64,000 nt of DNA from RPQJ01 sp963707145. Its GTDB lineage: Bacteria; Pseudomonadota; Gammaproteobacteria; Steroidobacterales; Steroidobacteraceae. The notes under the pieces are model-generated. The model was not told the origin of the DNA and did not search any database. It worked only from the letters and a program-made list of their open reading frames with translations. Positions 1 to 8,488 of the stretch are shown here, piece by piece (position 1 is the first letter of the stretch; the number at the start of each line of letters is the position of its first letter). The DNA lies in NCBI GenBank assembly GCA_963707145.1, contig CAVPOQ010000004.1, forward strand, positions 434,001 through 498,000, written 5' to 3'. Both the position numbers and the translations under genes were made by a program.

Positions 1-2316
1 CTGCTCGGGCGGTTGCGCATCGAGCCGGTGTTCACCGCCCACCCCACCGAATCCACCCGCCGCACGCTGCTGCGCCAGCGCCAGCGGATCGCGCGGCTCC
101 TCATCGAGCGCCTCGATCCGAGTCTCACGCCCGGCGAGCGCCGCTCGATCATCGAGCGCGTACGCACCGAGCTCACGACCGGCTGGCAGACCGCCGGCAA
201 TTCCCGCGAGCGACTCACGGTCGCCGACGAGCGCGAGCACGTGCTGTTCTTCCTCGTCGAGGTGATCTACGAGGTCGTCCCCGGGTTCTACGAGGAAGTC
301 GAGGCGGCGCTGTGCGGCGCCTACGGGAAGGCCGCCGAGGGCATCCACGTGCCGGAGATGCTGCACTTCGGCTCGTGGGTCGGCGGCGACATGGACGGCC
401 ATCCCGACGTGCATGCCAAGACCATCCGCGAGAGCTGCCTGCGCCACCACCAGCTGATCGTGAACCGCTACTTCCTCGAGACGCAGACGCTCGCGGAGCG
501 CCTGAGCCAGAGCAGCAGCCGTGTCGAGGTGTCGCCGGAAATCCTCGTCAGGATCGAGCAGTACCGGAGCCTTGCGCCGAGCGCGCGCACCGCCACCCCG
601 GCGAGCCACGACCGGATGCCCTACCGGGTGTTCCTCGGGCAGATGGCCGAGCGGCTGCGCGCCACCTACGATCACCGCTCCGGGCATTACGAGCGCGTCG
701 GGCAGCTCATCGGGGACCTCGAGCTGATCGCCGCCAGCCTCGAATCGCACCGCGGCGGGAACGCGGGCCTGTTCCACGTGCGCCGCATGCTGCGCCGCGT
801 GCGCACGTTCGGTTTCCACCTCGCGACGCTCGACGTGCGGCAGAACGCGCAGGAGCACCGCGGGATTGTGGGGCGGGCGTTGGCGGAGGAGGGCTGGGCG
901 GAGCGCACGCCGGAAGAGCGTCGGCTGCGCCTGGGCGGCGCGATCGAGCGCGACGAGTCTCCGGCGGGCGATCTCGACGCCGCCGCGAAGCGCGCGCTCT
1001 GGGTGTTCGAAGCCATGGAGTTCTGCGGCCATCGCTACGGCCGGGACGCGGTCGGATCCTACGTGGTCAGCATGGCCAGCGACGTGGACGACGTGCTGTC
1101 GGTGCTGCTGCTCGCGCAGTGGGCCGGCCTCGCCGACGGCCCGGAACGGGTGCTGCCGCTCGACGTCGCGCCGCTGTTCGAGTCGGTCGCCTCGCTCGAA
1201 GACGCGGGCGCGATCGTCTCGCGGTTGCTCGTCGACCCGGTCTATCGCGCCCACCTCGCCGCGCGCGGCAACCGGCAGGTGGTCATGATCGGCTACTCCG
1301 ACAGCAACAAGTCGGTGGGCATCGTCGCCTCGCGCTGGCTGCTGCACCAGGCACAGGCGGCGATGGTCGAGGCCTGCGCTGCGGCGGGTGTCGAACTGCT
1401 GGTGTTCCACGGGCGGGGCGGCTCGATCAGCGTAGGCGGTGGCCGCACCGAGACGCTGGTGCGCAGCGCGCCGCCGGGTGCGATCTCCGGCCAGCTGCGA
1501 GTGACGGAGCAGGGCGAGAGCATCAACGAGCGCTACGGCCTGAGGCCGATCGCGCTGCGCAGCTTCGAGCAGAGCCTCAACGCGGTGGCGCTCGCCACGG
1601 CCGGCCAGCCCGGCGCGGCGCCGGTCGACCCGCGCTGGCACGAGGCCATGGGGGTGTTCGCCGACGTGAGCCGCCGGACCTACCGGAGTCTGGTGCACGA
1701 GCAGCCGGCGTTCCTCGAGTTCTTCCACAGCGTGACGCCGGTGGACGTCATCGAGCGCATGCAGATCGGCTCGCGTCCGGTGACGCGCGCCGCCGCGGGC
1801 GGCGTGGAGGCGCTGCGGGCCATTCCGTGGATGTTCGCGTGGTCGCAGAGCAGGCACATGCTGCCCGGCTGGTACGGTGCCGGCAGCGGGCTCGGCGCCG
1901 TGCTCGAGCGCTTCGGGCCGGAGCTGCTCGGCGAGATGTACGCCCACTGGCCGTTCCTCTCGGCGCTGCTCGACGACATCGAGGTCGTGATGGCCAAGGC
2001 GGACATGGGAATCGCCACCATCTACGGTCAGCTCGTACGGCCCGAACACGAGCGCTATGCCGCGGCCATCCAGCGCGAGTTCGAACTCGCCTGCGAGCAC
2101 CTGCTGCCGGTGAAGGGTTGCGCCCGGCTGCTCGACTCCGAGCCCACGCTGCAGCGCTCGATCCGGCTGCGCAACCCGTACGTGGACCCGATCCACCTCA
2201 TGCAGGTGGACCTGCTCCACCGCTGGCGGGAGAGCGGGCGGCAGGATCGCGAGCTGTTCGATGCGCTGGTCGCATCGGTCAACGGCATTGCGCAGGGCCT
2301 GCAGCGCTCGGGCTGA
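1..2316 (+). CDS. ppc: Phosphoenolpyruvate carboxylase, 5'-truncated by the window edge
   Basis: Carboxylates phosphoenolpyruvate with bicarbonate to oxaloacetate, an anaplerotic cytosolic reaction. The reading frame is open from base 1, and the catalytic-His motif TAHPTES appears at about the 14th visible codon. In the E. coli enzyme (883 residues) this His is residue 138, so roughly 125 N-terminal residues lie outside the window. Other family motifs visible are FHGRGGS (codons at 1405-1425), LRVTEQGE, GSRPVTR and RAIPWMFAWSQSR, and the protein ends in the conserved glycine. One oddity: the second half of the glycine-rich loop reads SISVGG, with Val (codon 1432-1434) where the family normally has an essential Arg (E. 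coli Arg587). The identity of the family is certain; full activity is not. Confidence 0.95.
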   Translation: MLGRLRIEPVFTAHPTESTRRTLLRQRQRIARLLIERLDPSLTPGERRSIIERVRTELTTGWQTAGNSRERLTVADEREHVLFFLVEVIYEVVPGFYEEVEAALCGAYGKAAEGIHVPEMLHFGSWVGGDMDGHPDVHAKTIRESCLRHHQLIVNRYFLETQTLAERLSQSSSRVEVSPEILVRIEQYRSLAPSARTATPASHDRMPYRVFLGQMAERLRATYDHRSGHYERVGQLIGDLELIAASLESHRGGNAGLFHVRRMLRRVRTFGFHLATLDVRQNAQEHRGIVGRALAEEGWAERTPEERRLRLGGAIERDESPAGDLDAAAKRALWVFEAMEFCGHRYGRDAVGSYVVSMASDVDDVLSVLLLAQWAGLADGPERVLPLDVAPLFESVASLEDAGAIVSRLLVDPVYRAHLAARGNRQVVMIGYSDSNKSVGIVASRWLLHQAQAAMVEACAAAGVELLVFHGRGGSISVGGGRTETLVRSAPPGAISGQLRVTEQGESINERYGLRPIALRSFEQSLNAVALATAGQPGAAPVDPRWHEAMGVFADVSRRTYRSLVHEQPAFLEFFHSVTPVDVIERMQIGSRPVTRAAAGGVEALRAIPWMFAWSQSRHMLPGWYGAGSGLGAVLERFGPELLGEMYAHWPFLSALLDDIEVVMAKADMGIATIYGQLVRPEHERYAAAIQREFELACEHLLPVKGCARLLDSEPTLQRSIRLRNPYVDPIHLMQVDLLHRWRESGRQDRELFDALVASVNGIAQGLQRSG

Positions 2317-2332
2317 CTGCACGTTTCCCTTG

Positions 2333-2361
2333 TTGACTCCACGTGGACGCTGCACTAGCGT
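2333..2361 (+). promoter_or_regulatory. Putative sigma-70 promoter for the histone-like gene
   Basis: A good -35 element TTGACT (2333-2338) is followed after 17 bases by a weak -10 TAGCGT (2356-2361). It lies 60 bases upstream of the next start codon, just after the ppc stop. The -10 is poor, so this is a moderate call. Confidence 0.4.
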
Positions 2362-2364
2362 CCA
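2344..2364. repeat. Perfect inverted repeat (7-bp arms) over the putative -10
   Basis: The arms TGGACGC (2344-2350) and GCGTCCA (2358-2364) are exact reverse complements separated by 7 bases. The repeat covers the spacer and -10 of the promoter above, which is where a repressor site would lie. It has no T-run, so it is a weak candidate for a ppc terminator. Confidence 0.5.
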
Positions 2365-2421
2365 GAACGACCCGATTCACCCGCGGCCATCGCCGCGTCC
2401 CGCACAACCGAGGGAGTTCCC

Positions 2422-3117
2422 ATGGCAGCTGCGAAGAAGAAGTCACGTCGCACGGTCGCCCGCACCAGCACGGGCAAGAAGATCTACGTCGTCCGCGATT
2501 CCAAGGGACGCATCAAGGACATCCAGTCGGTCGCGCGCTCGAAGGCAGCCGCAAAGGCGGCTCGCTCCAGAAAGACCGCGACCAAGGCCAAGGCCAAGGC
2601 GAAGGTGAAGACCAAGGCGAAGGTCGCGACCAAGGCCAAGACCCGGATGAAGGTCAAGGCAAAGGCTGGAGCGCGCCAGAGCAAGTCCGAGCTGGTGAAA
2701 CTGCAGAAGACCGCCACGAGGATCCGCCGCGAGGTGCGCAAGGCCCCGGCCACCGCGAAGGCCCGCGCCAAGAAGCAGGTCAGAGTCATGCGCGCCGCGG
2801 TCAAGAAGGCGCCCGCCCAGGCCCGTGCGGCGGTGCGGCGCGCGGTGAAGAAGATGCCGGTGCCCGCTCAGCAGGCCGTCGCCTCCGCCGAAAAGGCGGT
2901 CGCCACTGCCGAGAAGCAGGTCGCCAAGACGGTCCGCACGATGAAGAGGAAGGCGACCGCGACCGCCAAGCAGGCCGAGGCCGCGGTGTCCAAGGCCCAG
3001 GACTCGGCCGAGAAGACGGCCACCAGCCTGATCGACCAGGCCAAGGACCTGTTCCAGAAGGCGAGCGATGCGGTCGAGTCGGCGGTCGACAGCGTCATCC
3101 CGGGCGACTCGAAGTAG
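2422..3117 (+). CDS. Lys/Ala-rich histone H1-like (AlgP-type) DNA-binding protein
   Basis: A predicted 231-residue, strongly basic, low-complexity protein. After a short N-terminal block (residues 1-45) come irregular KAK/KVK/TKAK repeats (about 50-90) and then an Ala/Lys-rich region with AEKAV-type heptads (about 150-215), which probably forms helical coils. It ends in an acidic tail with the sequence SVIPGDSK. The composition resembles bacterial histone H1-like proteins and Pseudomonas AlgP, which bind DNA non-specifically. The ribosome-binding site is the AGGGAG just upstream of the ATG. The gene stands alone, followed by a strong terminator. A nucleoid-associated role is inferred from composition only; no folded domain is recognisable. 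Confidence 0.75.
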   Translation: MAAAKKKSRRTVARTSTGKKIYVVRDSKGRIKDIQSVARSKAAAKAARSRKTATKAKAKAKVKTKAKVATKAKTRMKVKAKAGARQSKSELVKLQKTATRIRREVRKAPATAKARAKKQVRVMRAAVKKAPAQARAAVRRAVKKMPVPAQQAVASAEKAVATAEKQVAKTVRTMKRKATATAKQAEAAVSKAQDSAEKTATSLIDQAKDLFQKASDAVESAVDSVIPGDSK

Positions 3118-3157
3118 ACCGCCCGCGGACGGACCGCCCTTCCGGGCGGCACCGGCA

Positions 3158-3194
3158 GGGCCCCGGCGCGCGATGCCCCGGGGCCCTTGCTTTT
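3158..3194 (+). terminator. Rho-independent terminator after the histone-like gene
   Basis: A GC-rich stem GGGCCCCGG (3158-3166) pairs with CCGGGGCCC (3178-3186) and is followed by TTGCTTTT (3187-3194). It lies between the plus-strand histone-like gene and the convergent Nudix gene. Confidence 0.85.
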
Positions 3195-3213
3195 CAGGCG
3201 TTCGGCGTGTCGC

Positions 3214-4104
3214 TCACCGGGCCTCGCGGGCGCGCGAGACCACGATGCGGGAGCGCCGCCGCCGCAGGTGCCCCGGATACTCGCCGGCCTCGCAGCCCTC
3301 GCCGGGGGTCGCGGCGTAGCCCGGGTCCCACGGCATGATCACGCGTATCTCGCCGGCGGCAGCCTCGATGCGCGGCATGATGGGCGGCGCCGGGCGGCCG
3401 CGCTCGGCAGCCAGCATCGCCTCGAGGCCGCCATGACGCGCGTGACTCTCGGCGAGGTCCTCGAGCGTGAGCAGGGTCGGCGGCACGACGCGGATGCGGC
3501 CGGTCGCGATCGCTTCCTGCACGCCCGCCGGCCGCACCCAGTCGTGATGCGTGAGTTCGCCGAGGTCCGCGCTCGCGCCCTGGTCCTCGGGTACCGGCAC
3601 GGCAAAGAATCGGGTGTCGAAGCGCTTGGGCTCCACCGACGGCGTGATCCAGTGCGACCAGTACACCAGCGGCCCGACGTCGAGATAGAGATCTTCCGCC
3701 TCGAGCAGGGCGACGAACGCGGCTGCGTCGCCGGCGACCTCCGCCCGGCGCGACTGCAGGGCCGCGACGCGCGCGGGGGCGCACGGTTGCCCGTCGGTGT
3801 CCCGGGCCAGCAGCACGCCCGCTTCCTCGAAAGTCTCGCGGCATGCGGCAACCTGCAGCGCAAGCGCCGCGCCGGGTTCCAGCGCCCGGCCGTCCAGGGT
3901 GCGCAGCTCCTCGTGGCCGCGATCGGCCGTCGCCGGCAGCACGCGCGAGCGCAGGGCCGGCGCGGCGTCCGCAGGGTCCACCCGCCCGCCTGGAAAGACC
4001 CACATGCCCGCCATGAACGACAGCCCCGCACCGCGGCGCATCATCAGCACCTCGAGTTCGCCCGCGGCCTCACGCAGCAGGAGCACGGTCGCCGCGTCGT
4101 GCAT
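3214..4104 (-). CDS. Nudix hydrolase, NUDT19-like
   Basis: A 296-residue Nudix-superfamily enzyme that would hydrolyse a nucleoside diphosphate linked to another moiety, possibly a coenzyme A derivative as in the NUDT19/RP2p branch. The sequence WVFPGG (about 35-40) is the usual entry to the fold. The Nudix box core RETFEEAGV is at 89-97, with an insertion between the two that is typical of the NUDT19-like branch. The first conserved Glu of the box appears to be Gln. The ATG at 4104 overlaps the TGA of the upstream reductase gene (TGATG), so the two are one operon. The substrate cannot be told from the sequence. Confidence 0.8.
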   Translation of the reverse strand: MHDAATVLLLREAAGELEVLMMRRGAGLSFMAGMWVFPGGRVDPADAAPALRSRVLPATADRGHEELRTLDGRALEPGAALALQVAACRETFEEAGVLLARDTDGQPCAPARVAALQSRRAEVAGDAAAFVALLEAEDLYLDVGPLVYWSHWITPSVEPKRFDTRFFAVPVPEDQGASADLGELTHHDWVRPAGVQEAIATGRIRVVPPTLLTLEDLAESHARHGGLEAMLAAERGRPAPPIMPRIEAAAGEIRVIMPWDPGYAATPGEGCEAGEYPGHLRRRRSRIVVSRAREAR

Positions 4105-5114
4105 CAGGTGAGCTTCACGAGCTGCTTGCCGAAGTTGCGACCCGCGAGCAGGCCGATGAAGGCCTCGGGCGCCGCCGCGAGGCCCTGCGCCACGGTCTCG
4201 CGGTAGCGGATCTTCCCGGTCGCGACGCCGCGGCCGAGCTCGGCAAGTGCTGCGGGCCAGACGTCCATGTGGTCGCTGACGATGAAACCCTGCACTTTGA
4301 GCCGCGAGACGAGCAGAGCGCGCACGTTCCGCAGCGCGATGTCCTCGCCGTTGTAGCCCGCGATCAGCCCGCACAGCGCGATGCGGCCGAAGGGATTCAT
4401 GCAGGCGAGCGCCGCGTCGAGGCAGGCGCCGCCCACGTTCTCGAACAGTGCATCCACGCCGGCGGGTGCCGCCTCGCGCAGCGCCCGCACCAGCGAACCC
4501 ACGTCGCCGTGCGCGCGGTGGTCGATGCAGGCATCGAAGCCGAGCTCGGAGACGACGTACGCGCACTTCTCGGGACCGCCGGCGATGCCGACCGCGCGGC
4601 AGCCCGCCTGCCTGGCGAGCTGACCGACCACGCTGCCCACGGCGCCGCTCGCCGCCGAGACCAGCACGGTCTGGCCCGGCCTGGGTTCGCAGATGCGGTT
4701 CAGCCCGTACCAGGCCGTGACGCCCGGCATGCCGACTGGTCCGAGGTAGGCCGACATCGGCACGACGCGCGGGTCCACCTTCATGAGCATCGAGCCGTCG
4801 GAGAGCCCGAACTCCTGCCAGCCGGCCAACCCGACGACCGTGTCGCCGACGGCGTAATCGGGGTGATTCGATGCGTCGACCACGCCCACCGTGCCGCCGA
4901 TCATGGTCTCGCCGAGCCGCTGCGACTCGGCGTAGGACTTCGTCTCCTCCATGCGCCCGCGCATGTAGGGGTCCAGCGACAGATAGTGGACGCGCATGCG
5001 CAGCTGGCCGGCACCGGGCTCGGGCAGCGGCACGCGCTCCAGGCGGAAGTTCTCCGGCGTCACCCGTCCCTGCGGGCGGCTGGCGAGGACGATGCGCTGG
5101 CAGGTCTGCGTCAT
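4104..5114 (-). CDS. curA: NADP-dependent oxidoreductase, CurA family (medium-chain reductase)
   Basis: A 336-residue zinc-independent medium-chain dehydrogenase/reductase that would reduce the C=C bond of an alpha,beta-unsaturated ketone with NADPH. It aligns by eye along its full length with E. coli CurA: VLASRPxG near the N-terminus, YLSLDPYMRGRM (about 45-56), the nucleotide-binding region VLVSAASGAVGSVVGQLA (about 155-172), ENVGG and a C-terminal LLAGRNFGKQLVKL. The ATG at 5114 is chosen because CTGAGGAG lies just upstream and it matches the usual N-terminus. It is translationally coupled to the downstream Nudix gene. The natural substrate is unknown. Confidence 0.88.
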   Translation of the reverse strand: MTQTCQRIVLASRPQGRVTPENFRLERVPLPEPGAGQLRMRVHYLSLDPYMRGRMEETKSYAESQRLGETMIGGTVGVVDASNHPDYAVGDTVVGLAGWQEFGLSDGSMLMKVDPRVVPMSAYLGPVGMPGVTAWYGLNRICEPRPGQTVLVSAASGAVGSVVGQLARQAGCRAVGIAGGPEKCAYVVSELGFDACIDHRAHGDVGSLVRALREAAPAGVDALFENVGGACLDAALACMNPFGRIALCGLIAGYNGEDIALRNVRALLVSRLKVQGFIVSDHMDVWPAALAELGRGVATGKIRYRETVAQGLAAAPEAFIGLLAGRNFGKQLVKLT

Positions 5115-5252
5115 TTGCGGCTCCTCAGGTGCCCGGAGCCCACCGTAGCAGGCTGCCGGCGACGCGAGAACCCCGCGCCCGCGCGGGCCGGCCCGGCCGG
5201 GCAGCGGGGCGAATATCATGTGCGCCCGCGCTTGCGGCTACCGGGACGGACG

Positions 5253-6555
5253 ATGGACCTCACCCTGATCCTGTTGCTCATCGCGCTCAATGCGGTCTTC
5301 GCGCTGTCGGAGATGGCCGTGGTGGCCTCCCGCAGTGCACGGCTGCAGCACCTCGAGGAGGACGGGCGCCCCGGGGCCGCCGCCGCGGCTGCGCTGCACC
5401 GCGACCCGGCGCGGTTCCTCTCCACTGTCCAGGTGGGCATCACTGCCGTGGGCGTGCTGGCGGGCGCGTTGGGCGAGCGTGCGATCGCGGAGCCGTTGGC
5501 TGCGCGGCTGGCGGAATGGCCGGCGCTCACGCCGCATGCCGCGGGTGTCGCCTTCGCGGTCACGGTCGTCCTGATCACCTTTCTCTCGGTCGTGCTCGGC
5601 GAACTGGTGCCGAAGCGCCTCGCGCTGCTGGCACCAGAGCGGGTGGCGCTGCTCGTCGCAGCGCCGATGCGCGTGTTCGCCCGGCTCGCCGCGCCCGTCG
5701 TGTGGCTGCTGTCGAAGTCGAGCGGTGCGGTACTGGCGCTGGTGCCACGGCGCGAAGGACACGAGCCTCCGGTCAGCGACGAGGAGATCGCCGTGCTGAT
5801 GGAGCAGGGCGCCGCGGCCGGCGTGTTCCATCGGAGCGAGCAGGCATATGTCTCGAACGTGCTGCGCCTCGACGAGCGGCGCGTGACCAGCATCATGACC
5901 CCGCGGCAGCAGTTCCACGCCGTGGATCTCGACGACGATCCGGCGACCGTGCGCGCGCAGGTCGGCGCCGCGCGGCATACGCGCATCGTCGTGTGCCGCG
6001 GCGGCCCCGACAACGTGCTCGGCATCGTCGAGGTCGCCGAACTGCTCGCCGACATGCTCGCCGGCCTGCCGCTCGACGTGGCCGCCCGGGTGCGCGATCC
6101 GCTGCGCGTGCCCGAGACGGCCACCACGACGTCGCTGATCGAGACCTTCCGCGCCGCGGGCCGCCAGATCGCGCTGGTGACGGACGAATATGGCGAGGTG
6201 CAGGGACTCGTCACTGACTCCGACTTCCTCGGCGCAATCGTCGGCGACATCGGCACGTCCGGGACGCCGGTGCACCTCCGGCATCCAGCGGCGCGAGGAC
6301 GGCTCGTGGCTGATCGAGGGCGCGCTGCCGATCGAGGACCTGCAGGACGCGCTCGAGCTGGGGCCGCTGCCGGGGCAGGAGGAGCATCAGTACACGACCG
6401 TCGCGGGCTTCGTGCTCCATCAGCTGGGACGCATTCCGCGCGCAGCCGATCACTTCGAGTGGGAGGACCTCAGGTTCGAGGTCGTCGACATGGACGGCCG
6501 GCGGGTGGACAAGGTGCTGGTCACCGGGGGAAGTGGTCGGGATGAGAGGATTTGA
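5253..6555 (+). CDS. CNNM/CorC-family membrane protein (hemolysin-like), frameshifted
   Basis: An integral membrane protein of the DUF21-CBS-CorC_HlyC family, linked to Mg2+/Co2+ homeostasis in related proteins. The N-terminal DUF21 part (about residues 1-190) has several hydrophobic segments, starting MDLTLILLLIALN. A paired CBS region follows (about 205-340; SIMTPRQQF, TDEYGEVQGLVT). The C-terminal transporter-associated domain (REDGSWLIEGALPIEDL onward) is read in the next frame. A single extra C near 6278 explains the break; removing it gives a normal protein of about 433 residues. The last codons run into the oppositely oriented tRNA-Pro gene. The transported ion is not determined. Confidence 0.85.
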
Positions 6556-6610
6556 ACCTCCGACTCCTACGTCCCGAACGTAGTGCTCTACCAGGCTGAG
6601 CTACATCCCG
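6534..6610 (-). tRNA. tRNA-Pro (anticodon CGG)
   Basis: On the minus strand the acceptor CGGGATG pairs with CATCCCG, followed by an encoded ACCA. The D-arm, the anticodon stem CTACG/CGTAG with loop TTCGGGA (anticodon CGG) and the T-arm GGTTCAAATCC are all intact. It lies 30 bases downstream of ispB in the same direction, so it is probably transcribed from the ispB promoter. Its 3' end overlaps the 3' end of the convergent CorC-like gene by 22 bases. Confidence 0.96.
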
Positions 6611-6640
6611 TCGCCATGTGCCGACCGGGCGGTCCCCGGC

Positions 6641-7609
6641 TCAGTGCGAGCGGTTGACCGCGAAGTCCGCGAGCGCCCGAAGTGCCTGCTTGTGTGCCGA
6701 ATCGGGAAGATCGGCCAGGGCCTCGACCGCGAGATCTCGCTCGCGTTGCGCGAGCCGAGCAGTGTACTCAAGGCCCCCCGACGATTCAATCGTGCGGGTG
6801 ATTGCCTCCAGATCGTCGAGGCCGCCGTGCTCGATGGCCGCACGCAGCCGCGCGGCGTCCTCAGGGGCGGCCCGCGACAGGGCATGGATCAGTGGCAGGG
6901 TGGGCTTGCCCTCGGCGAGATCGTCGCCCAGGTTCTTGCCGAGTTCCGCCCGGTCGGCCCGGTAGTCGAGCGCGTCGTCGACCAGCTGGAAGGCGGTGCC
7001 GAGGTGGCGCCCGTAGCGCTCCATCGCGCGTTCCGTGGTCGCGTCCGCCTTCGCGAGGATGGCCGCCGTCTGCGCGCCGGCCTCGAACAGCCTGGCGGTC
7101 TTGCGGTAGATGACCTCGAGGTAGCGCTGCTCGGAAGTGTCGGGATCGCGGGCGTTCATCAGCTGCAGCACCTCGCCCATGGCGATGGTGTTCGTGGCGT
7201 CCGCCATCACGCCCTGGATGCGCAGATCGCCGAGGTCCACCATCATCTGGAAGGCGCGCGAGTAGAGGTAGTCGCCCACCAGCACGCTCGCCTGGTTGCC
7301 GAACACCTGGTTCGCCGTGTGGCGGCCGCGACGCAGCCCCGAACCGTCCACCACGTCGTCGTGCAGCAGCGTGGCGGTGTGGATGAACTCGATGATCGCC
7401 GCGGCCTCGACGTGCCGCTCGCCGGCGTAACCGCAGGCTCGCGCGGCGAGCAGAACCGACAGCGGCCGCAGGCGCTTGCCGCCGGCGCCCACGATGTACT
7501 GGGACACCTGGTTCACCAGGGCGACGTCGCTGGCGAGCCGCTCGACGATGACCCGGTCGAGGCGGCTCAGCTCCACCGCCACCGGCTCCCTGATGTTCTC
7601 GAGTTGCAT
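6641..7609 (-). CDS. ispB: Polyprenyl diphosphate synthase (octaprenyl type)
   Basis: A 322-residue trans-prenyltransferase that extends farnesyl diphosphate with isopentenyl diphosphate to make the ubiquinone side chain. The first Asp-rich motif DDVVD is at 84-88 within LLHDDVVDGSGLRRGR, and the second, LVDDALDY, is near 210. GGKRLRP (43-49) binds substrate. The start is set at the ATG giving MQLENIREPV, which matches the family N-terminus. It is divergent from rplU, as in Pseudomonas and E. coli. The chain length of the product (C40 or other) cannot be read from the sequence. Confidence 0.93.
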   Translation of the reverse strand: MQLENIREPVAVELSRLDRVIVERLASDVALVNQVSQYIVGAGGKRLRPLSVLLAARACGYAGERHVEAAAIIEFIHTATLLHDDVVDGSGLRRGRHTANQVFGNQASVLVGDYLYSRAFQMMVDLGDLRIQGVMADATNTIAMGEVLQLMNARDPDTSEQRYLEVIYRKTARLFEAGAQTAAILAKADATTERAMERYGRHLGTAFQLVDDALDYRADRAELGKNLGDDLAEGKPTLPLIHALSRAAPEDAARLRAAIEHGGLDDLEAITRTIESSGGLEYTARLAQRERDLAVEALADLPDSAHKQALRALADFAVNRSH

Positions 7610-7691
7610 TCCCGCCACGGCCACCCCGATGCGACGCCGCATGGTACCCGGAGCCAAAGCCGGCTGGGAATGCCGGATTGCGCCTAAGCGC

Positions 7692-7720
7692 TTGATTCGG
7701 GCGGGTCGGGCCCGTAAACT
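7692..7720 (+). promoter_or_regulatory. Sigma-70 promoter for rplU-rpmA
   Basis: A -35 TTGATT (7692-7697), a 17-base spacer and a -10 TAAACT (7715-7720) lie 55 bases before the rplU ATG. The spacing is ideal and each hexamer matches consensus at four or more positions. Confidence 0.65.
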
Positions 7721-7774
7721 TCCGCGTCTTTTCTGCCGGGGCAACGCCCTGGCCCCTCTGGAGTGATCAAGGAC

Positions 7775-8086
7775 ATGTACGCGGTCATTGCGACGGGCGG
7801 CAAGCAGTATCGCGTCGCCGAGGGCGACGTGTTGCGTCTCGAGAAGCTCGCGGGCGAGCCGGGCGCCGACGTGGAGTTCGACAAGGTGCTGGTCCTGGGC
7901 AAGGGCTCGGACATCAGGATCGGCAAGCCCTACGTCTCCGGCGGCAAGGTCACCGGCACCGTGCAGGCGCACGGCAAGGGCGACAAGGTCCGGATCGTCA
8001 AGTTCCGCCGTCGCAAGCACTACCTGCGGCAGGGCACGCACCGCCAGCAGTACACCGAAGTGAAGATCACGGGTATTTCGGGCTGA
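7775..8086 (+). CDS. rplU: 50S ribosomal protein L21
   Basis: A 103-residue 23S-rRNA-binding protein of the large ribosomal subunit. The start MYAVIATGGKQYRV and the C-terminal RRKHYLRQGTHRQQYTEVKI are diagnostic. The ATG at 7775 is preferred over the in-frame GTG at 7763 because L21 proteins begin MYAV. It is the first gene of the conserved rplU-rpmA pair, 28 bases from rpmA. Confidence 0.97.
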   Translation: MYAVIATGGKQYRVAEGDVLRLEKLAGEPGADVEFDKVLVLGKGSDIRIGKPYVSGGKVTGTVQAHGKGDKVRIVKFRRRKHYLRQGTHRQQYTEVKITGISG

Positions 8087-8114
8087 GCCCGGAGCGCCCC
8101 GAAGGAGACGAGCC

Positions 8115-8378
8115 ATGGCACATAAAAAGGCAGGCGGCAGCACCAAGAACGGCCGCGAGTCCGAGAGCAAGCGGCTGGGCCTGAAGAAGTTCGGCGGCCA
8201 GCGCGTGGTCGCGGGCAACATCCTCGTCCGCCAGCGCGGCACGCAGTATCGCGCCGGCGACAACGTGGGCATCGGCACCGACCACACGCTGTTCGCGCTC
8301 AGCGACGGCACCGTGCAGTTCCGCCGCAAGGGCCCGGAGCAGCGCGTGCACGTGTTCGTGGATCCGGCCGCGAACTGA
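8115..8378 (+). CDS. rpmA: 50S ribosomal protein L27
   Basis: An 87-residue protein near the peptidyl-transferase centre. The N-terminus MAHKKAGGSTKNGRES and the central QRGTQYRAGDNVGIG are diagnostic. The ribosome-binding site GAAGGAG precedes the ATG. It is the second gene of the rplU operon and is followed by a GC hairpin before obgE. Confidence 0.98.
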   Translation: MAHKKAGGSTKNGRESESKRLGLKKFGGQRVVAGNILVRQRGTQYRAGDNVGIGTDHTLFALSDGTVQFRRKGPEQRVHVFVDPAAN

Positions 8379-8402
8379 GCCACCACGGCACCCGTCCGAC
8401 GC

Positions 8403-8435
8403 AAAGGCCCCGGCAGCCCCGGGGCCTTTGCATTT
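8403..8435 (+). terminator. Hairpin terminator between rpmA and obgE
   Basis: AAAGGCCCC (8403-8411) pairs with GGGGCCTTT (8421-8429), followed by GCATTT. The stem is strong but the T-tract is short, so it may only attenuate transcription into obgE. Confidence 0.65.
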
Positions 8436-8488
8436 CCGGCCGTCCTGCCCTTCACTAGGCGCCGACCCGCCAGCAGCGTCCAACGGCC

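Noticed and set aside
2560..2680. Repeated AAGGCCAAGG-like units that could be taken for a repeat array
   Set aside because: They encode the Lys/Ala repeats of the histone-like protein in one frame, with irregular spacing and no spacer sequences.
7686..7693. AAGCGCTT palindrome at the rplU promoter, shared with the 32925 palindrome
   Set aside because: The same 8-mer also occurs inside coding regions (obgE, the Nudix gene, the kinase), so it is expected by chance in this sequence.
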